Part shown: in pieces, positions 33,166 to 42,635 of the stretch
Layout: the number at the start of each line of letters is the position of its first letter
Position numbering within the stretch: the stretch's first letter is position 1
Assembly: GCA_902613915.1 (NCBI GenBank)
Contig: CACMJB010000005.1
Coordinates: forward strand, 1 to 64,000
Direction: 5' to 3'
From: an uncultured Pelagibacteraceae bacterium
Lineage (GTDB): Bacteria; Pseudomonadota; Alphaproteobacteria; Pelagibacterales; Pelagibacteraceae
Length of the DNA stretch: 64,000 nucleotides
Made by a program: the position numbers and the translations under genes
Notes under the pieces: generated by a model
Database searches by the model: none
What the model was told of the DNA's origin: nothing
The model's input: only the letters and a program-made list of their open reading frames with translations

Positions 33166-34080
33166 TTAATCCCACAACCAAGCAGCACCACGAACACCGC
33201 TCGAGTCACCATGTTTATTCTTTAGAATTTTTGTTCTTACTTTATCTGTAAAAGTATATTTAGGAATTATATTAGGTAAGTTTTTATATAATCTTTCTGT
33301 ATTAGACATTCCTCCACCTAAAATAATTGCCTCAGGATCAAAAATTCCAATCATCACAGCTATTAATCTTGCAAATCTATCTTCATAAAGTTCAAATTCT
33401 TTATTAGCTTTTGGATCTCCTTTTTTATCTAAAGCAACAATTTCAGGAGCTTTGAAATTAGTATTGTGTTTAAGATTGAAATTCTTTGCAAACCCTGCGC
33501 CAGATATAAATTGTTCAGCACATAAAGGTCGACCACAAGTTGGCAAAGTACATTTTATTTTAGAGTTTATTTCTTCCTGAGTTGGGTAGGGTAAGGGTTG
33601 GTGCCCCCAATCACCGGCTACTTGATTTGCGCCCTCAATAATTTCTTTTTTATAAGATAATCCGCTTCCAAATCCTGTTCCAATTATTATACCAAATACA
33701 CTTTTAAAATCTTTACCCGCTCCATCAATAGCCTCTGAAAGAGTAAAACAGTTGGCGTCATTCATTATTTTAATCTCACAATTAAGATTTTTTTCTAAAT
33801 CTTTTTTAAAGTGTTTATTATTCAGCCAAATTGAATTAGCATTATGAACTAGCCCTGTTTCTTTTGAAGAATAACCTGGTATTGCAATACCAACTGTAGC
33901 TTCTTTGCTAGATTCTTTTTTAAAAACTTCTACAAATTTTTTAACTGTTGAAATTCCAGACTCATAATTTCTATCATACTCTGATCTTTCTCTTTTAATT
34001 TCATCACCTTTATCATTCATTAATATGGCTTCGATTTTAGTACCGCCGTAATCAATTCCAATTTTAAATTTATCTTTCAT
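33166..34080 (-). CDS. ROK family sugar kinase
   Basis: A 304-residue kinase. GIDYGGTKIEAILM is the phosphate-binding strand, MNDANCFTLSEA has the catalytic-region Asp, and GIIIGTGFGSGL follows. The zinc-binding ROK signature appears as C-T-L-P-T-CGRPLC-A-E. Fructokinase or N-acetylglucosamine kinase activity is most likely. It is 0 bases from the PNPOx-like gene upstream on the same strand, so the three minus-strand genes 35559 to 33166 form a unit. Confidence 0.87.
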   Translation of the reverse strand: MKDKFKIGIDYGGTKIEAILMNDKGDEIKRERSEYDRNYESGISTVKKFVEVFKKESSKEATVGIAIPGYSSKETGLVHNANSIWLNNKHFKKDLEKNLNCEIKIMNDANCFTLSEAIDGAGKDFKSVFGIIIGTGFGSGLSYKKEIIEGANQVAGDWGHQPLPYPTQEEINSKIKCTLPTCGRPLCAEQFISGAGFAKNFNLKHNTNFKAPEIVALDKKGDPKANKEFELYEDRFARLIAVMIGIFDPEAIILGGGMSNTERLYKNLPNIIPKYTFTDKVRTKILKNKHGDSSGVRGAAWLWD

Positions 34081-34689
34081 TTAGGGCACCAACCAATTCT
34101 TTTTGTTGTTTTTTAAATCAAACAAAGCTCTTCTATGACCTTTAGCAGCTAGATAAAGCCACTCAATACTCTTAATATTACATCTGATCACACAAAAATT
34201 TTTATAACCATCTTCACTTTCTTCTTTAGTAAAATCAAAATTATCAAACTTATTATCTAAGCCTGATGTTGGTTTATCTGACTCGGTTCCCGGTCCATTA
34301 GTGACCAGATAACATTTTCTACTAATATGACCTGTTTTTTCCCAAGACTCTTTCGTGATTTCATTGTTATGATTAACGGTACATTCAGCTTTTATTCGAA
34401 GCTGTATTTTTTCTTCTTTACCGTAAAATAAAATTGAGCAATTAGGATTTTTTTTGATCTTCTCTATTTTAGATGACCTGATATCGCTGTGGTATTGAAT
34501 GAAATTATTTTGCTGATCAGCTTTTCTTAATACTACAACTCTACCATCTAAATCTTTATCGTTACCACAAATAAAAACTGGAGTTCTAAATTCTGAAGAT
34601 CTATTCTTGACTGCATCTGTTAGAAGAGACCAAATTTTTTTTTCTATTTCTGAAAAATCTTCGTAGTAACTTACAGTTTCTTGCGACAC
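34081..34689 (-). CDS. Pyridoxamine 5'-phosphate oxidase-like flavoprotein
   Basis: A 202-residue FMN-binding split-barrel protein. RVVVLRKADQ and FIQYHSDIRSSKIEKIKKNP fit the FMN-phosphate-binding strands, followed by CSILFYGKEEKIQLRIKAEC and a C-terminal IEWLYLAAKGHRRALFDLK (W-x-x-L-x-x-x-x-H-R-R), the usual PNPOx tail. It may be PdxH itself or a paralogue; canonical PdxH has R-x-x-P instead of some of these residues. Placed between a ROK kinase and a dehydrogenase gene. Confidence 0.75.
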   Translation of the reverse strand: MSQETVSYYEDFSEIEKKIWSLLTDAVKNRSSEFRTPVFICGNDKDLDGRVVVLRKADQQNNFIQYHSDIRSSKIEKIKKNPNCSILFYGKEEKIQLRIKAECTVNHNNEITKESWEKTGHISRKCYLVTNGPGTESDKPTSGLDNKFDNFDFTKEESEDGYKNFCVIRCNIKSIEWLYLAAKGHRRALFDLKNNKKNWLVP

Positions 34690-34692
34690 GAT

Positions 34693-35559
34693 TTATTTTC
34701 TAAATCTTTTGATCAAGCTAGAAGTATCCCATCTTTGTCCACCCATCTTCTGAACTTCACCATAATATTCATCAATTATCTTTGTGATCGGTAGAGGAGA
34801 ATTATTTTTCTTTGCTTCATCCATTGCAATTTTTAGATCTTTTCTCATCCAATCAACTGCAAAACCGTAATCAAACTTGTCTTCGATCATTGTTTTGTGT
34901 CTATTTTCCATTTGCCATGACTGAGCAGCACCCTTTGAAATTACTTCAATAACATCATGCATATTTAATCCAGCATTCATTCCAAAATTAATTGCTTCTG
35001 ATAATCCCTGAACCAATCCTGCAATACAAATTTGATTAACCATTTTAGTTAATTGACCGCTGCCAGAAGGTCCAAGTAATTTTATTTTTTTACTATAGCA
35101 ATCAATTACGGGTTCTGCTTTTTTATATGGAGCTTCATCACCACCAACCATAACTGTTAAAATTCCACCTTCAGCACCAGCTTGTCCTCCTGATATAGGA
35201 GCATCTAAGAAATCAAATCCTTTTGCTTTAGCTTCTTTATAAAGTTTTCTTGCGATATTTGCAGATGCAGTTGTGTTATCAACATAGATCGAACCTTTTT
35301 TTGCAGTTTTAAATAAACCTTTATCTCCTAAAGTAACTTCTCTTAAATCATTGTCATTACCAACACATGTAAAAATAAAATCACAATCTTTCGCAGCATC
35401 CATGGGTGTATCAGCAGCTTTCCCTTTATATTCCTTAATCCATTTTTCTGCTTTGGCTTTGGTACGGTTATAAACAGTCACATCATGACCAGCTTTTGAT
35501 ATATATCCTGCCATTGGATAACCCATGACACCTAGACCAATAAATGAAACTTTAGACAT
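34693..35559 (-). CDS. 3-hydroxyisobutyrate/tartronate-semialdehyde reductase family protein
   Basis: A 288-residue beta-hydroxyacid dehydrogenase: SFIGLGVMGYPMAGYISKAG (cofactor Rossmann), NRTKAKAEKW, DAPISGGQAGAEGGILTVMV (substrate loop) and the catalytic Lys in GQLTKMVNQICIAG. GarR/GlxR (2-hydroxy-3-oxopropionate reductase) and MmsB are the closest functions. The HpcH-type aldolase gene lies divergently 78 bases away. An aldolase plus tartronate-semialdehyde reductase pair would fit glucarate- or glyoxylate-type carbon use. Confidence 0.88.
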   Translation of the reverse strand: MSKVSFIGLGVMGYPMAGYISKAGHDVTVYNRTKAKAEKWIKEYKGKAADTPMDAAKDCDFIFTCVGNDNDLREVTLGDKGLFKTAKKGSIYVDNTTASANIARKLYKEAKAKGFDFLDAPISGGQAGAEGGILTVMVGGDEAPYKKAEPVIDCYSKKIKLLGPSGSGQLTKMVNQICIAGLVQGLSEAINFGMNAGLNMHDVIEVISKGAAQSWQMENRHKTMIEDKFDYGFAVDWMRKDLKIAMDEAKKNNSPLPITKIIDEYYGEVQKMGGQRWDTSSLIKRFRK

Positions 35560-35636
35560 AATTTTCTCCTTAATTATTAATTTGTTGAATTTTAGTATAG
35601 TTTACAATAATTAGTAAATTTATATCACAATAATTT

Positions 35637-36428
35637 ATGAGGAAAAATAAACTTAAACAAATGTTTAAAAATGGTGAGCCAATTATTAATGGCTGGCTTC
35701 AAATTCCAAGCGCGTTTTCAGCAGAAGTAATGGCGCATCAAGGCTGGGATTCTTGTACTATTGATATGCAACACGGTGTTGTCGACTATCCAAATGCAAT
35801 AGGTATGCTCCAAGCATTATCTACCACTGATGTTACACCACTAGCTAGGGTAAACTGGAATGAACCTGGTCAAATAATGAAAATTTTAGATGCAGGTTGT
35901 TACGGAGTAATTTGTCCAATGGTAAGCAATAGAAAAGAAGCTGAAAATTTTGTCCAAGCTTGTTTATACCCGTCAAAAGGTTACAGAAGTTTTGGACCTA
36001 TCAGAGGGTTATTATATGGAGGATCTGATTATGCAAAACATGCTGACAATGAGATTTTAAAGCTTGCAATGATAGAAACAAAAGAAGCTTTAGAAAAACT
36101 TGATGAAATTTTAGATACACCAAATTTAGATGGAATTTATATTGGTCCTGCTGACTTAAGCTTGGCTGTTGGAGAAGAACCGGGGTTTGATAGACCAGAA
36201 AACACTATTGCCTATAAAGAAATTCTAAGAATCCTTGAAGCCGCTAATAAAAGAAATTTACTCGCAGGAATTCATAATGGAACTGCAGAATATGCACAAA
36301 AAATGATTTCAAAAGGTTTTAATCTAGTAACAGTAGGATCTGATCAAAGATTTATGAGTGGTGGCGCAAAGGTTGCTATTGAAAAAATTAAAGGTAAGCA
36401 GAAAAAAGAAGAGTCTAAAGGTTACTAA
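35637..36428 (+). CDS. HpcH/HpaI family aldolase
   Basis: A 263-residue class II pyruvate aldolase: GWLQIPSAFSAEVMAHQGWD, IDMQHGVVDYPNA, the catalytic-region Arg in PLARVNWNEPGQIMKILDAG, CPMVSNRKEAE and the divalent metal site GIYIGPADLSLAVG. It condenses or cleaves pyruvate with an aldehyde, as in 4-hydroxy-2-oxoheptanedioate or 2-keto-3-deoxyglucarate aldolases. It is followed 35 bases later by an MFS transporter that may import the substrate. Confidence 0.9.
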   Translation: MRKNKLKQMFKNGEPIINGWLQIPSAFSAEVMAHQGWDSCTIDMQHGVVDYPNAIGMLQALSTTDVTPLARVNWNEPGQIMKILDAGCYGVICPMVSNRKEAENFVQACLYPSKGYRSFGPIRGLLYGGSDYAKHADNEILKLAMIETKEALEKLDEILDTPNLDGIYIGPADLSLAVGEEPGFDRPENTIAYKEILRILEAANKRNLLAGIHNGTAEYAQKMISKGFNLVTVGSDQRFMSGGAKVAIEKIKGKQKKEESKGY

Positions 36429-36463
36429 ATTATTCTTTTTTAATTCTTAATATCAAATCATAA

Positions 36464-37672
36464 ATGAAAAAAAATTTAAGTTTTAAAGTAATTTTATTTG
36501 GATTCGTATTTACTTTTTTTTCTAGTTTTGGACAGAGTTTTTTCTTAGGTTTATTTAATGCACCAATTAGAAATGATCTAGGTATCTCCCACGGTCAATT
36601 TGGAAATATATATGCAACAGCAACTATTTGCTCCAGCTTACTTTTAATTTGGGTTGGAAAAAAAATCGATGATTATAGAATTTTAAATTACTCTTTATTT
36701 GTAATTATCTTATTATTTTTATCAGCATTATTTTTTTCGTTTATTAATAGTATTTACTTTTTAGCTTTAGGAATTTTCTTAATGAGATTTTCAGGCCAAG
36801 GTTTGATGAGCCACACATCGACAACTACAATTTCAAGATTTTTTGAAAGAACTCGTGGAAAAGCATTAAGCACTGCTTGGTTTGGCTTATCTACAGCAGA
36901 ATTTATTCTACCAGTATTGGTAACATACCTTTTAGTTATTTATTCGTGGAGATCAGTTTGGCAAGGTATAGCAATATTAGTTATAATATTTTTGCCTATA
37001 GTAATTTTAAATACTATCAAATCTATTCAACTAGACACTAGAGAAGAAAGTAATAATAACGATTATAAAAAAATTGAAATTAAAAGCTGGAGAAGAAGAG
37101 ATGTTATCAAAGATTATAGGTTTTATATTGTTTCATTAAATATGTTAGCTATGCCATGGATAGCTACAGGGGTTTTTGTTTATCAATCTTTTATATCGGA
37201 CTCTAAAATGTGGGCAACTTATACTATACCAAAAGCTTTCATGGTTTACTCCATAACATCAATTGTAACTCTTTTTATCTCAGGTTTTTTAGTAGATAAA
37301 TTTACAGGTAGAAAATTAATCTTGTTTATGAATATCCCGCTTTTATTAGCAATGTTTACATTGTTTCATTTTAACCATGAAATTTTCGCTTACATTTTTT
37401 TAGGATTAATTGGTGTATCAAATGGTTTAGCTAATATTTTAGGTTCTTCAACTTGGGCTGAAATTTACGGCGTGAAATTCATCGGGAGCATAAAAGCTTT
37501 AACAACAGCTTTTATGGTTTTTTCTACAGCATTTGGAACAGCAGTTTTTGGGTTACTGATAGATAATGGTTTTACAATTGAGAATATATCTCTCACCGCT
37601 GCTATTTATATTCTTTTATCGTTATTTCTATTAGTGCTTATTAGAAAAAAAGTAGAGCCAGTCAGGCTTTAA
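36464..37672 (+). CDS. MFS transporter
   Basis: A 402-residue membrane protein with about twelve hydrophobic segments. Family loops are seen as GKKIDDYR after helix 2 and DKFTGRKLI in the second half, both variants of the G-x-x-x-D-R-x-G-R-R motif. HTSTTTISRFFERTRGKALS carries the conserved cytoplasmic loop. The transport substrate cannot be told; its position after the HpcH aldolase suggests a hydroxy- or keto-acid. Confidence 0.85.
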   Translation: MKKNLSFKVILFGFVFTFFSSFGQSFFLGLFNAPIRNDLGISHGQFGNIYATATICSSLLLIWVGKKIDDYRILNYSLFVIILLFLSALFFSFINSIYFLALGIFLMRFSGQGLMSHTSTTTISRFFERTRGKALSTAWFGLSTAEFILPVLVTYLLVIYSWRSVWQGIAILVIIFLPIVILNTIKSIQLDTREESNNNDYKKIEIKSWRRRDVIKDYRFYIVSLNMLAMPWIATGVFVYQSFISDSKMWATYTIPKAFMVYSITSIVTLFISGFLVDKFTGRKLILFMNIPLLLAMFTLFHFNHEIFAYIFLGLIGVSNGLANILGSSTWAEIYGVKFIGSIKALTTAFMVFSTAFGTAVFGLLIDNGFTIENISLTAAIYILLSLFLLVLIRKKVEPVRL

Positions 37673-37717
37673 AATTAGCTTGATTTATAGAGTTTTATTG
37701 ACTAAATAGCATTCAAC

Positions 37718-38215
37718 ATGGCTCGAATTACAGTAGAAGACTGCTTAGAAAAAGTTGATAATCAATACGATTTAGTCTTATTAGCAAAAGAGAGAACAGT
37801 TCAGCTGAATGCTGGATCTCCAATGCTAGTTGAAGAGGACAATGACAAAAGAACAATTATTTCATTAAGAGAAATCGGTGATGGAAAAATTGATGTTAAA
37901 GATATTGAAGCTAGCGCTATTAAAAGATTAAGAAAAGAGCCGGACGAATTAGAGGAACAAGAAGAGACAGAGGAAGAGACAAACGATGATTTTGAAAATC
38001 TTTACAAAGGTCAAGTTTCAAAAAGCGGTATTGCAATTCTCCCTTCAAAAAGAACCAGAAGAATTCCGGAAATTAAAAAACCAAGTTTAGCGGATGAGGC
38101 ACTTTCGGAGCTAAAAGCAGAACAGCCTGAAATCAAAGAAGAAAATCTAGATACAGAAGAAGCTCCACTTGAATTAAGTGAAGAAGTTTCAGCCGAAGAA
38201 AACAAACCAGAGTAA
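37718..38215 (+). CDS. rpoZ: RNA polymerase omega subunit with acidic tail
   Basis: A 165-residue omega subunit. The first 85 residues are the conserved domain: MARITVEDCLEKVDNQYDLV, LLAKERTVQLNAG and DKRTIISLREIGDGKI. The rest is a long low-complexity tail, strongly acidic (EELEEQEETEEETNDD and TEEAPLELSEEVSAEE) with one basic patch (LPSKRTRRIPEIKKP). Omega is about 90 residues in E. coli, so the tail is nearly as long as the domain. It stabilises beta-prime and helps assemble the polymerase. Confidence 0.9.
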   Translation: MARITVEDCLEKVDNQYDLVLLAKERTVQLNAGSPMLVEEDNDKRTIISLREIGDGKIDVKDIEASAIKRLRKEPDELEEQEETEEETNDDFENLYKGQVSKSGIAILPSKRTRRIPEIKKPSLADEALSELKAEQPEIKEENLDTEEAPLELSEEVSAEENKPE

Positions 38216-38218
38216 ATC

Positions 38219-39202
38219 ATGAAAAAAACTGTTTCAGTTGCACCAATGATGGATTGCACTGATAAACATGAAATATATTTTTTAAGTCTTATAAGTAAGA
38301 ATATTCATCTTTACTCAGAAATGATTGTCGCTAACGCTATTATTAGAGGCGATAGAGACAAATTACTATCATTCAAAAGAATTTCTAATCCAGTAACTTT
38401 ACAAATAGGCGGCTCTAACCCACAAGAACTAGCAGAGGCATGTAAAATTTCAGAAGACTATGGATATAAAGAAATTAACTTAAATTTAGGTTGTCCAAGT
38501 AAAAAAGTACAAAAAAATAAATTTGGTGCTTGTTTAATGCAAGAACCAGATTTAGTTGCAAAATGTATAGAGGCTATGTCTAAATCAACAAAGCTTCCAA
38601 TAACAATTAAAACAAGAATTGGTTACAATGAAGTAGAAAACTTTGAGTTTTTAAAATCTTTTATTCAAACAATAAAAGACGCAGGTTCACAAAAATTTAT
38701 AATTCATGCAAGGAAAGCTTTACTTAAAAAATTAAGTCCAAAAGAAAATTTAAATATACCCCCTTTGAAATATGAATTTGTTTATAAATTAAAAGATCAC
38801 TTCAAAAATGATGAAATTATAATTAATGGCGGTATTAAAAGTACTGAGGATATTAAAAATCATTTGCTTAAAGTTGATGGCGTCATGATTGGAAGAGCAA
38901 TTTATCATTCTCCATACTTTTTAGCCGATATAGAAAGAGATATTTTTAATAATGGTAATGTTCCAACAAGAAGTGAAGTAATGGAAAAGTTAATTCCATA
39001 CATACAAGAAGAAACTTCTAAAGGCACTCAACTTAACCACATAATGAGACATACAGTTGGATTATTCCACGGACAAAATGGTTCTAAAACTTGGAAACAA
39101 TATCTTTCTAAAAACATGTGCATCAGAGATGCAGACTTGCAAAAAGTTAATCATATAATGGATCAGGTTAAAAAGACAAATCCTGTTTCATTAGAAAGAT
39201 AA
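38219..39202 (+). CDS. dusA: tRNA-dihydrouridine(20/20a) synthase DusA
   Basis: A 327-residue flavoprotein: APMMDCTDKH, VTLQIGGSNPQELAEACKI, the active-site Cys in LNLGCPSKKVQKNKFGACLM, RIGYNEVE and the FMN phosphate site GGIKSTEDIKNHL...GVMIGRAIY. It reduces uridine 20/20a in the tRNA D-loop using NADPH and FMN. HTVGLFHGQNGSKTWKQYLS is the characteristic DusA C-terminal tail. It starts 3 bases after rpoZ. Confidence 0.94.
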   Translation: MKKTVSVAPMMDCTDKHEIYFLSLISKNIHLYSEMIVANAIIRGDRDKLLSFKRISNPVTLQIGGSNPQELAEACKISEDYGYKEINLNLGCPSKKVQKNKFGACLMQEPDLVAKCIEAMSKSTKLPITIKTRIGYNEVENFEFLKSFIQTIKDAGSQKFIIHARKALLKKLSPKENLNIPPLKYEFVYKLKDHFKNDEIIINGGIKSTEDIKNHLLKVDGVMIGRAIYHSPYFLADIERDIFNNGNVPTRSEVMEKLIPYIQEETSKGTQLNHIMRHTVGLFHGQNGSKTWKQYLSKNMCIRDADLQKVNHIMDQVKKTNPVSLER

Positions 39203-39204
39203 TT

Positions 39205-40035
39205 TTGGATTTTCTTTCAAACTCAGATATTCTTTATTTAACTTTCATAATGGTTGCCACAGCTATACCAGCTGGTTTTGCTGCAGGGTTATTTGGTATT
39301 GGAGGTGGCTTAATTACTGTTCCAATTTTATTTTATATTTTTAGCACTTCTGGTATAGATCCAAATTATTTAATGCATTTAGCAGTAGGAACTTCATTTG
39401 GAATTATAATTCCAACTTCTATTGTATCTGTAATGACACATCACCAGCATAAAGCAGTAGATTTTAGTATTGTTAAAGGCTACGGAATATTTGTAGCAAC
39501 TGGAGTTGTTTTAGGAACAATTTTAGCAGCAGGATTAAAAACAAAACCTCTAATTTTATTTTTTACAATTGTTGTATATATATTAGCTTTCTATTTGCTT
39601 TTTCTTAAAGAGAAGGAAAAAAATTTAGATGTAAAAATGAGTTTACCAGCCAGAATTATATCTGGTTTAGTTAGCGGTTTTATATCTGCACCAATGGGTA
39701 TAGGTGGAGCAGTAATGAATGTTCCAATATTAAAGTTTTTTGGTTATCCAATAAATAAAGCAATAGGAAGTGCAGCTGCTATAGGCTTTATTATTGCATC
39801 ATTTGGGGCTGTAGGATTTTTAATATCAGGATCTTATCTTAATGCTCAACTACCTTTAAGCATTGGTTTTTTAAACATTCCAGCTTTTCTTATATTTTTT
39901 CCAATAACAGCTTTTATGGCTAGATTAGGAGCAAAAGCTAGCCATCAAATTAATAAAAAAAAAATGACAAAATATTTTGGTTTGTTCTTAATCGTAATTG
40001 GAACTAGATTTTTGTACGAATATTTTAAGATTTAA
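39205..40035 (+). CDS. TSUP family (TauE/SafE) anion permease
   Basis: A 276-residue membrane protein with about eight helices, starting at a TTG three bases after dusA; the next ATG (39250) would cut into the first helix. The repeated TSUP half-motif appears as GLFGIGGGLITVP in the first half and SAPMGIGGAVMNVP in the second. The family exports or imports sulfite, sulfoacetate or other sulfur and carboxylate anions. Sulfite export would suit an organism that degrades taurine, but the gene is 27 kb from that locus. Confidence 0.85.
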   Translation: MDFLSNSDILYLTFIMVATAIPAGFAAGLFGIGGGLITVPILFYIFSTSGIDPNYLMHLAVGTSFGIIIPTSIVSVMTHHQHKAVDFSIVKGYGIFVATGVVLGTILAAGLKTKPLILFFTIVVYILAFYLLFLKEKEKNLDVKMSLPARIISGLVSGFISAPMGIGGAVMNVPILKFFGYPINKAIGSAAAIGFIIASFGAVGFLISGSYLNAQLPLSIGFLNIPAFLIFFPITAFMARLGAKASHQINKKKMTKYFGLFLIVIGTRFLYEYFKI

Positions 40036-41002
40036 AACTTAGATGATAATAAGGTTTTATTTTGCCCCCAAATCCTAATTTCCAAAATCCCCTTTTTGGA
40101 CTGTTAATTCCTTCTAAATCAACAGTTTCGACTCCTTTTTTTTTTAATGCAGATAAACTCATAATTAAATTATGCGACAAGGATGTATCATCATTGCTAT
40201 TATTTACTCTTCCACCATTCAAATATAATGCATTTTTTCCTATAACACCAAATATGCAATATGATAGCTTTTTGTTGTTATCATAATTGATAAACATGAA
40301 TAGTTTTTTATTTTTATACAAATCATTATAAACTTTCTTTAATAAATTAATATCTACATCGACTGTTTTATCTTGAGTTTTAAATGTTTTTTCTAAAGTA
40401 TTTTGAAAAAAAACATCATCATAATTTTCTTTAAAATCAAATTTGAAATCAAGAGTCTTGCTTATTTGCTGTTTAAGACTTCTAGAAAAATTTTTATATG
40501 ATTTACAATTTACAATTTCATCATATGAACTTAAAATGTCGTTATTTTTCAATTCAATTATTGTTGTATATCTTACTTCTTTGATAAAAAATATTTTCTT
40601 CTTTTCATCAAAATTTATCCAGTTAAACGGCCTTAAATCATTGGTACTATGATCCAAACAAATATCTCCACTATGAAAATTATCTTTAATGAATTTTGCA
40701 TACTCATCTATTATTTCAAATTTTTTGTATTTAACACTAGATGGATTCTGTTTTGTAAAATATTTAAAATTTAATGGAGTGTAAATTTTATCTCCAAGAA
40801 TGATTACTTTATCGTCGACAAATAAATGAAAAGAGGCAAAAATTTCATCTTTCTTTTTAATAAAAAATTTTTTCAGAGGTTTTGTGTTGTTTTTTAAAAA
40901 CTCACTAGAGGAATAAATATTTTGATTTTCAGTTTTTTCTAAAAATAAATCCCATTCAGAGTTTGAATTTACTTCAGATATTTCATATTTAGGTTTATTC
41001 AT
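40025..41002 (-). CDS. FemAB-like GNAT acyltransferase
   Basis: A 325-residue protein of the FemAB/Lipid II aminoacyltransferase-like group. The visible hallmark is the C-terminal VETVDLEGINSPKRGFWKLG and FGGKIKPYYHL, the Gly/Lys motif of the second GNAT-like domain. Residues about 145-180 (IIELKNNDILSSYDEIVNCK and SRSLKQQISKTLDF) match the family's linker. Related proteins modify peptidoglycan or add amino acids to polysaccharide. Function is not proven. It overlaps the TSUP gene end by 11 bases. Confidence 0.6.
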   Translation of the reverse strand: MNKPKYEISEVNSNSEWDLFLEKTENQNIYSSSEFLKNNTKPLKKFFIKKKDEIFASFHLFVDDKVIILGDKIYTPLNFKYFTKQNPSSVKYKKFEIIDEYAKFIKDNFHSGDICLDHSTNDLRPFNWINFDEKKKIFFIKEVRYTTIIELKNNDILSSYDEIVNCKSYKNFSRSLKQQISKTLDFKFDFKENYDDVFFQNTLEKTFKTQDKTVDVDINLLKKVYNDLYKNKKLFMFINYDNNKKLSYCIFGVIGKNALYLNGGRVNNSNDDTSLSHNLIMSLSALKKKGVETVDLEGINSPKRGFWKLGFGGKIKPYYHLSFKS

Positions 41003-41007
41003 AAATT

Positions 41008-42450
41008 TTAAATTTTTTGATCATAATCTCCAACTTTTCCTGTTTTTTGCAATAAATTATCAATGAACTCAAATAATTTTTTTTTTCGATTATTTGAGTG
41101 CGGACTCTCTGTAACAACAACTAGAGAAGGTTTATTTGATGAAGCTCTGACTAAACCCCAAGAACCATCTTCTAAAGAAAATCTTATGCCATTAACCTTT
41201 AAGATTTCTGTTATTTTTTGATTATCTATTTTGATATTTTCTTTTTTTATTTTTTCAATTTCTTTTATTATTAAATCAACAACTTTATATTTCTCTTCGT
41301 CTTTGCAATATGGTGCCATAGTTGGAGTTTGAAAAGTGATAGGTAATTCATTTATCAGTTCACTCATTTTTTTTTTTCGATCATTTAACAAATGACAAAC
41401 TTGTATAGCAGAATTGATTCCATCATCATATCCATATCCCAAAGGTTTATTGAAAAAGAAATGTCCACTTTTTTCAAACCCTGCTAATGCTTTTTCAATA
41501 TTAACTTTTCTTTTGATATGAGAATGACCTGTTTTCCAATAAATAGTTTGACATTGGTTATCTTTAAGAATTTGATCATTTAGATAAAGACCAGTAGATT
41601 TAACATCTACAACAAATTTAGAATTTTTATATTTGGTTGCCAAGTTTCTAGCAATTAGTAATCCTATTTTATCAGAAAAAATTTCATTTCCTTCCTCATC
41701 AATCACACCACATCTATCTCCATCACCATCAAAACCAAAACCAATATCAGCATTATTATCCTTTACAGCTTTAGCTATCTCGTGAAGCATTTTCAAATCT
41801 TCTGGATTTGGATTGTATTTAGGAAAAGACCAATCAAGTTCGCAATCTAACTCTATAACTTCACAACCAATGCCTCTCAATATTTCAGGAGCGAAAACTC
41901 CAGCTGTTCCATTTCCACAAGCAACAACTGCCTTAATTTTTTTATAAACTTTATTTTTACTGATTAAATCTTTAATGTATATCTTTTTAAAGTTATCTAT
42001 ATTTTTAAGAATTCCTTTACCTGTAATAAATTTTTTGTTTAATGTAATCTCTTTTAATTCTGACATCTCCTCAGGAGCGTGAGTTAAGCCTTTTTTAATG
42101 CCCATTTTTACACCAGTCCACCCATTTTCATTATGACTAGCAGTTATCATTGCTATTGCATCAGAATTTAAACTAAATTGAGCAAAATAAACCATAGGAG
42201 ACAAAGCAAGACCTACATCTTCAACATTACACCCGGTTAAGATTAAACCTTGAGCTAGTGCTTTTTTTATCTTTTCACTATAAGATCTGTAATCCTGACC
42301 CACTATTACTCTGGGATTTGTTTTTTTTGTATGGTTTATAATTTGAGTGCCTAAACCTTTTCCTAAATCAGTGATTCCCTCTAAATCTATTTCTTTTTCA
42401 AATATCCATCTTGCGTCATACTCTCTAAAACCATTCTGATTAATTTTCAT
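41008..42450 (-). CDS. Phosphomannomutase/phosphoglucomutase
   Basis: A 480-residue alpha-D-phosphohexomutase (AlgC/ManB type). It shows NGFREYDARW at the start, the catalytic phosphoserine loop ITASHNENGWTGVK, the metal loop FGFDGDGDRCG, the sugar-binding GFEKSGHFFF and the phosphate-binding LVRASSNKP. It interconverts 1- and 6-phosphates of mannose or glucose, feeding nucleotide sugars for LPS and the rhamnose route. It sits 5 bases before the FemAB-like gene. Confidence 0.92.
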   Translation of the reverse strand: MKINQNGFREYDARWIFEKEIDLEGITDLGKGLGTQIINHTKKTNPRVIVGQDYRSYSEKIKKALAQGLILTGCNVEDVGLALSPMVYFAQFSLNSDAIAMITASHNENGWTGVKMGIKKGLTHAPEEMSELKEITLNKKFITGKGILKNIDNFKKIYIKDLISKNKVYKKIKAVVACGNGTAGVFAPEILRGIGCEVIELDCELDWSFPKYNPNPEDLKMLHEIAKAVKDNNADIGFGFDGDGDRCGVIDEEGNEIFSDKIGLLIARNLATKYKNSKFVVDVKSTGLYLNDQILKDNQCQTIYWKTGHSHIKRKVNIEKALAGFEKSGHFFFNKPLGYGYDDGINSAIQVCHLLNDRKKKMSELINELPITFQTPTMAPYCKDEEKYKVVDLIIKEIEKIKKENIKIDNQKITEILKVNGIRFSLEDGSWGLVRASSNKPSLVVVTESPHSNNRKKKLFEFIDNLLQKTGKVGDYDQKI

Positions 42451-42585
42451 AACTTTAAATACTAAAGAATTAAGGCTTTTGTTATTAAATGTTTATTAAC
42501 AAAACTTTCCACTTGCAAAATTAATTAAATGTTCTTATAATGTTCTATTGATTTCGCTGTTATATGGTATATTAATGTAAACACA

Positions 42586-42601
42586 ACACAACATGTAGTT
42601 G
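42586..42601 (+). promoter_or_regulatory. Possible NrdR box upstream of nrdA
   Basis: ACACAACATGTAGTTG at 42586-42601 agrees at 12 of 16 positions with the NrdR consensus acaCwAtATaTwGtgt as I remember it. Its centre is an exact 5-base inverted repeat, ACAAC-ATGTA-GTTGT (42588-42602). It lies 34 bases before the nrdA start, in a 185-base gap that otherwise holds no gene. NrdR normally binds two such boxes; I do not see a convincing second one. Confidence 0.35.
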
Positions 42602-42635
42602 TTTTGTTAATAAACTAAGCTAAAATAGGTAAAAT

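Noticed and set aside
40062-40652. Antisense open frames across the FemAB-like gene
   Set aside because: They mirror the coding frame on the minus strand and have hydrophobic, motif-free products.
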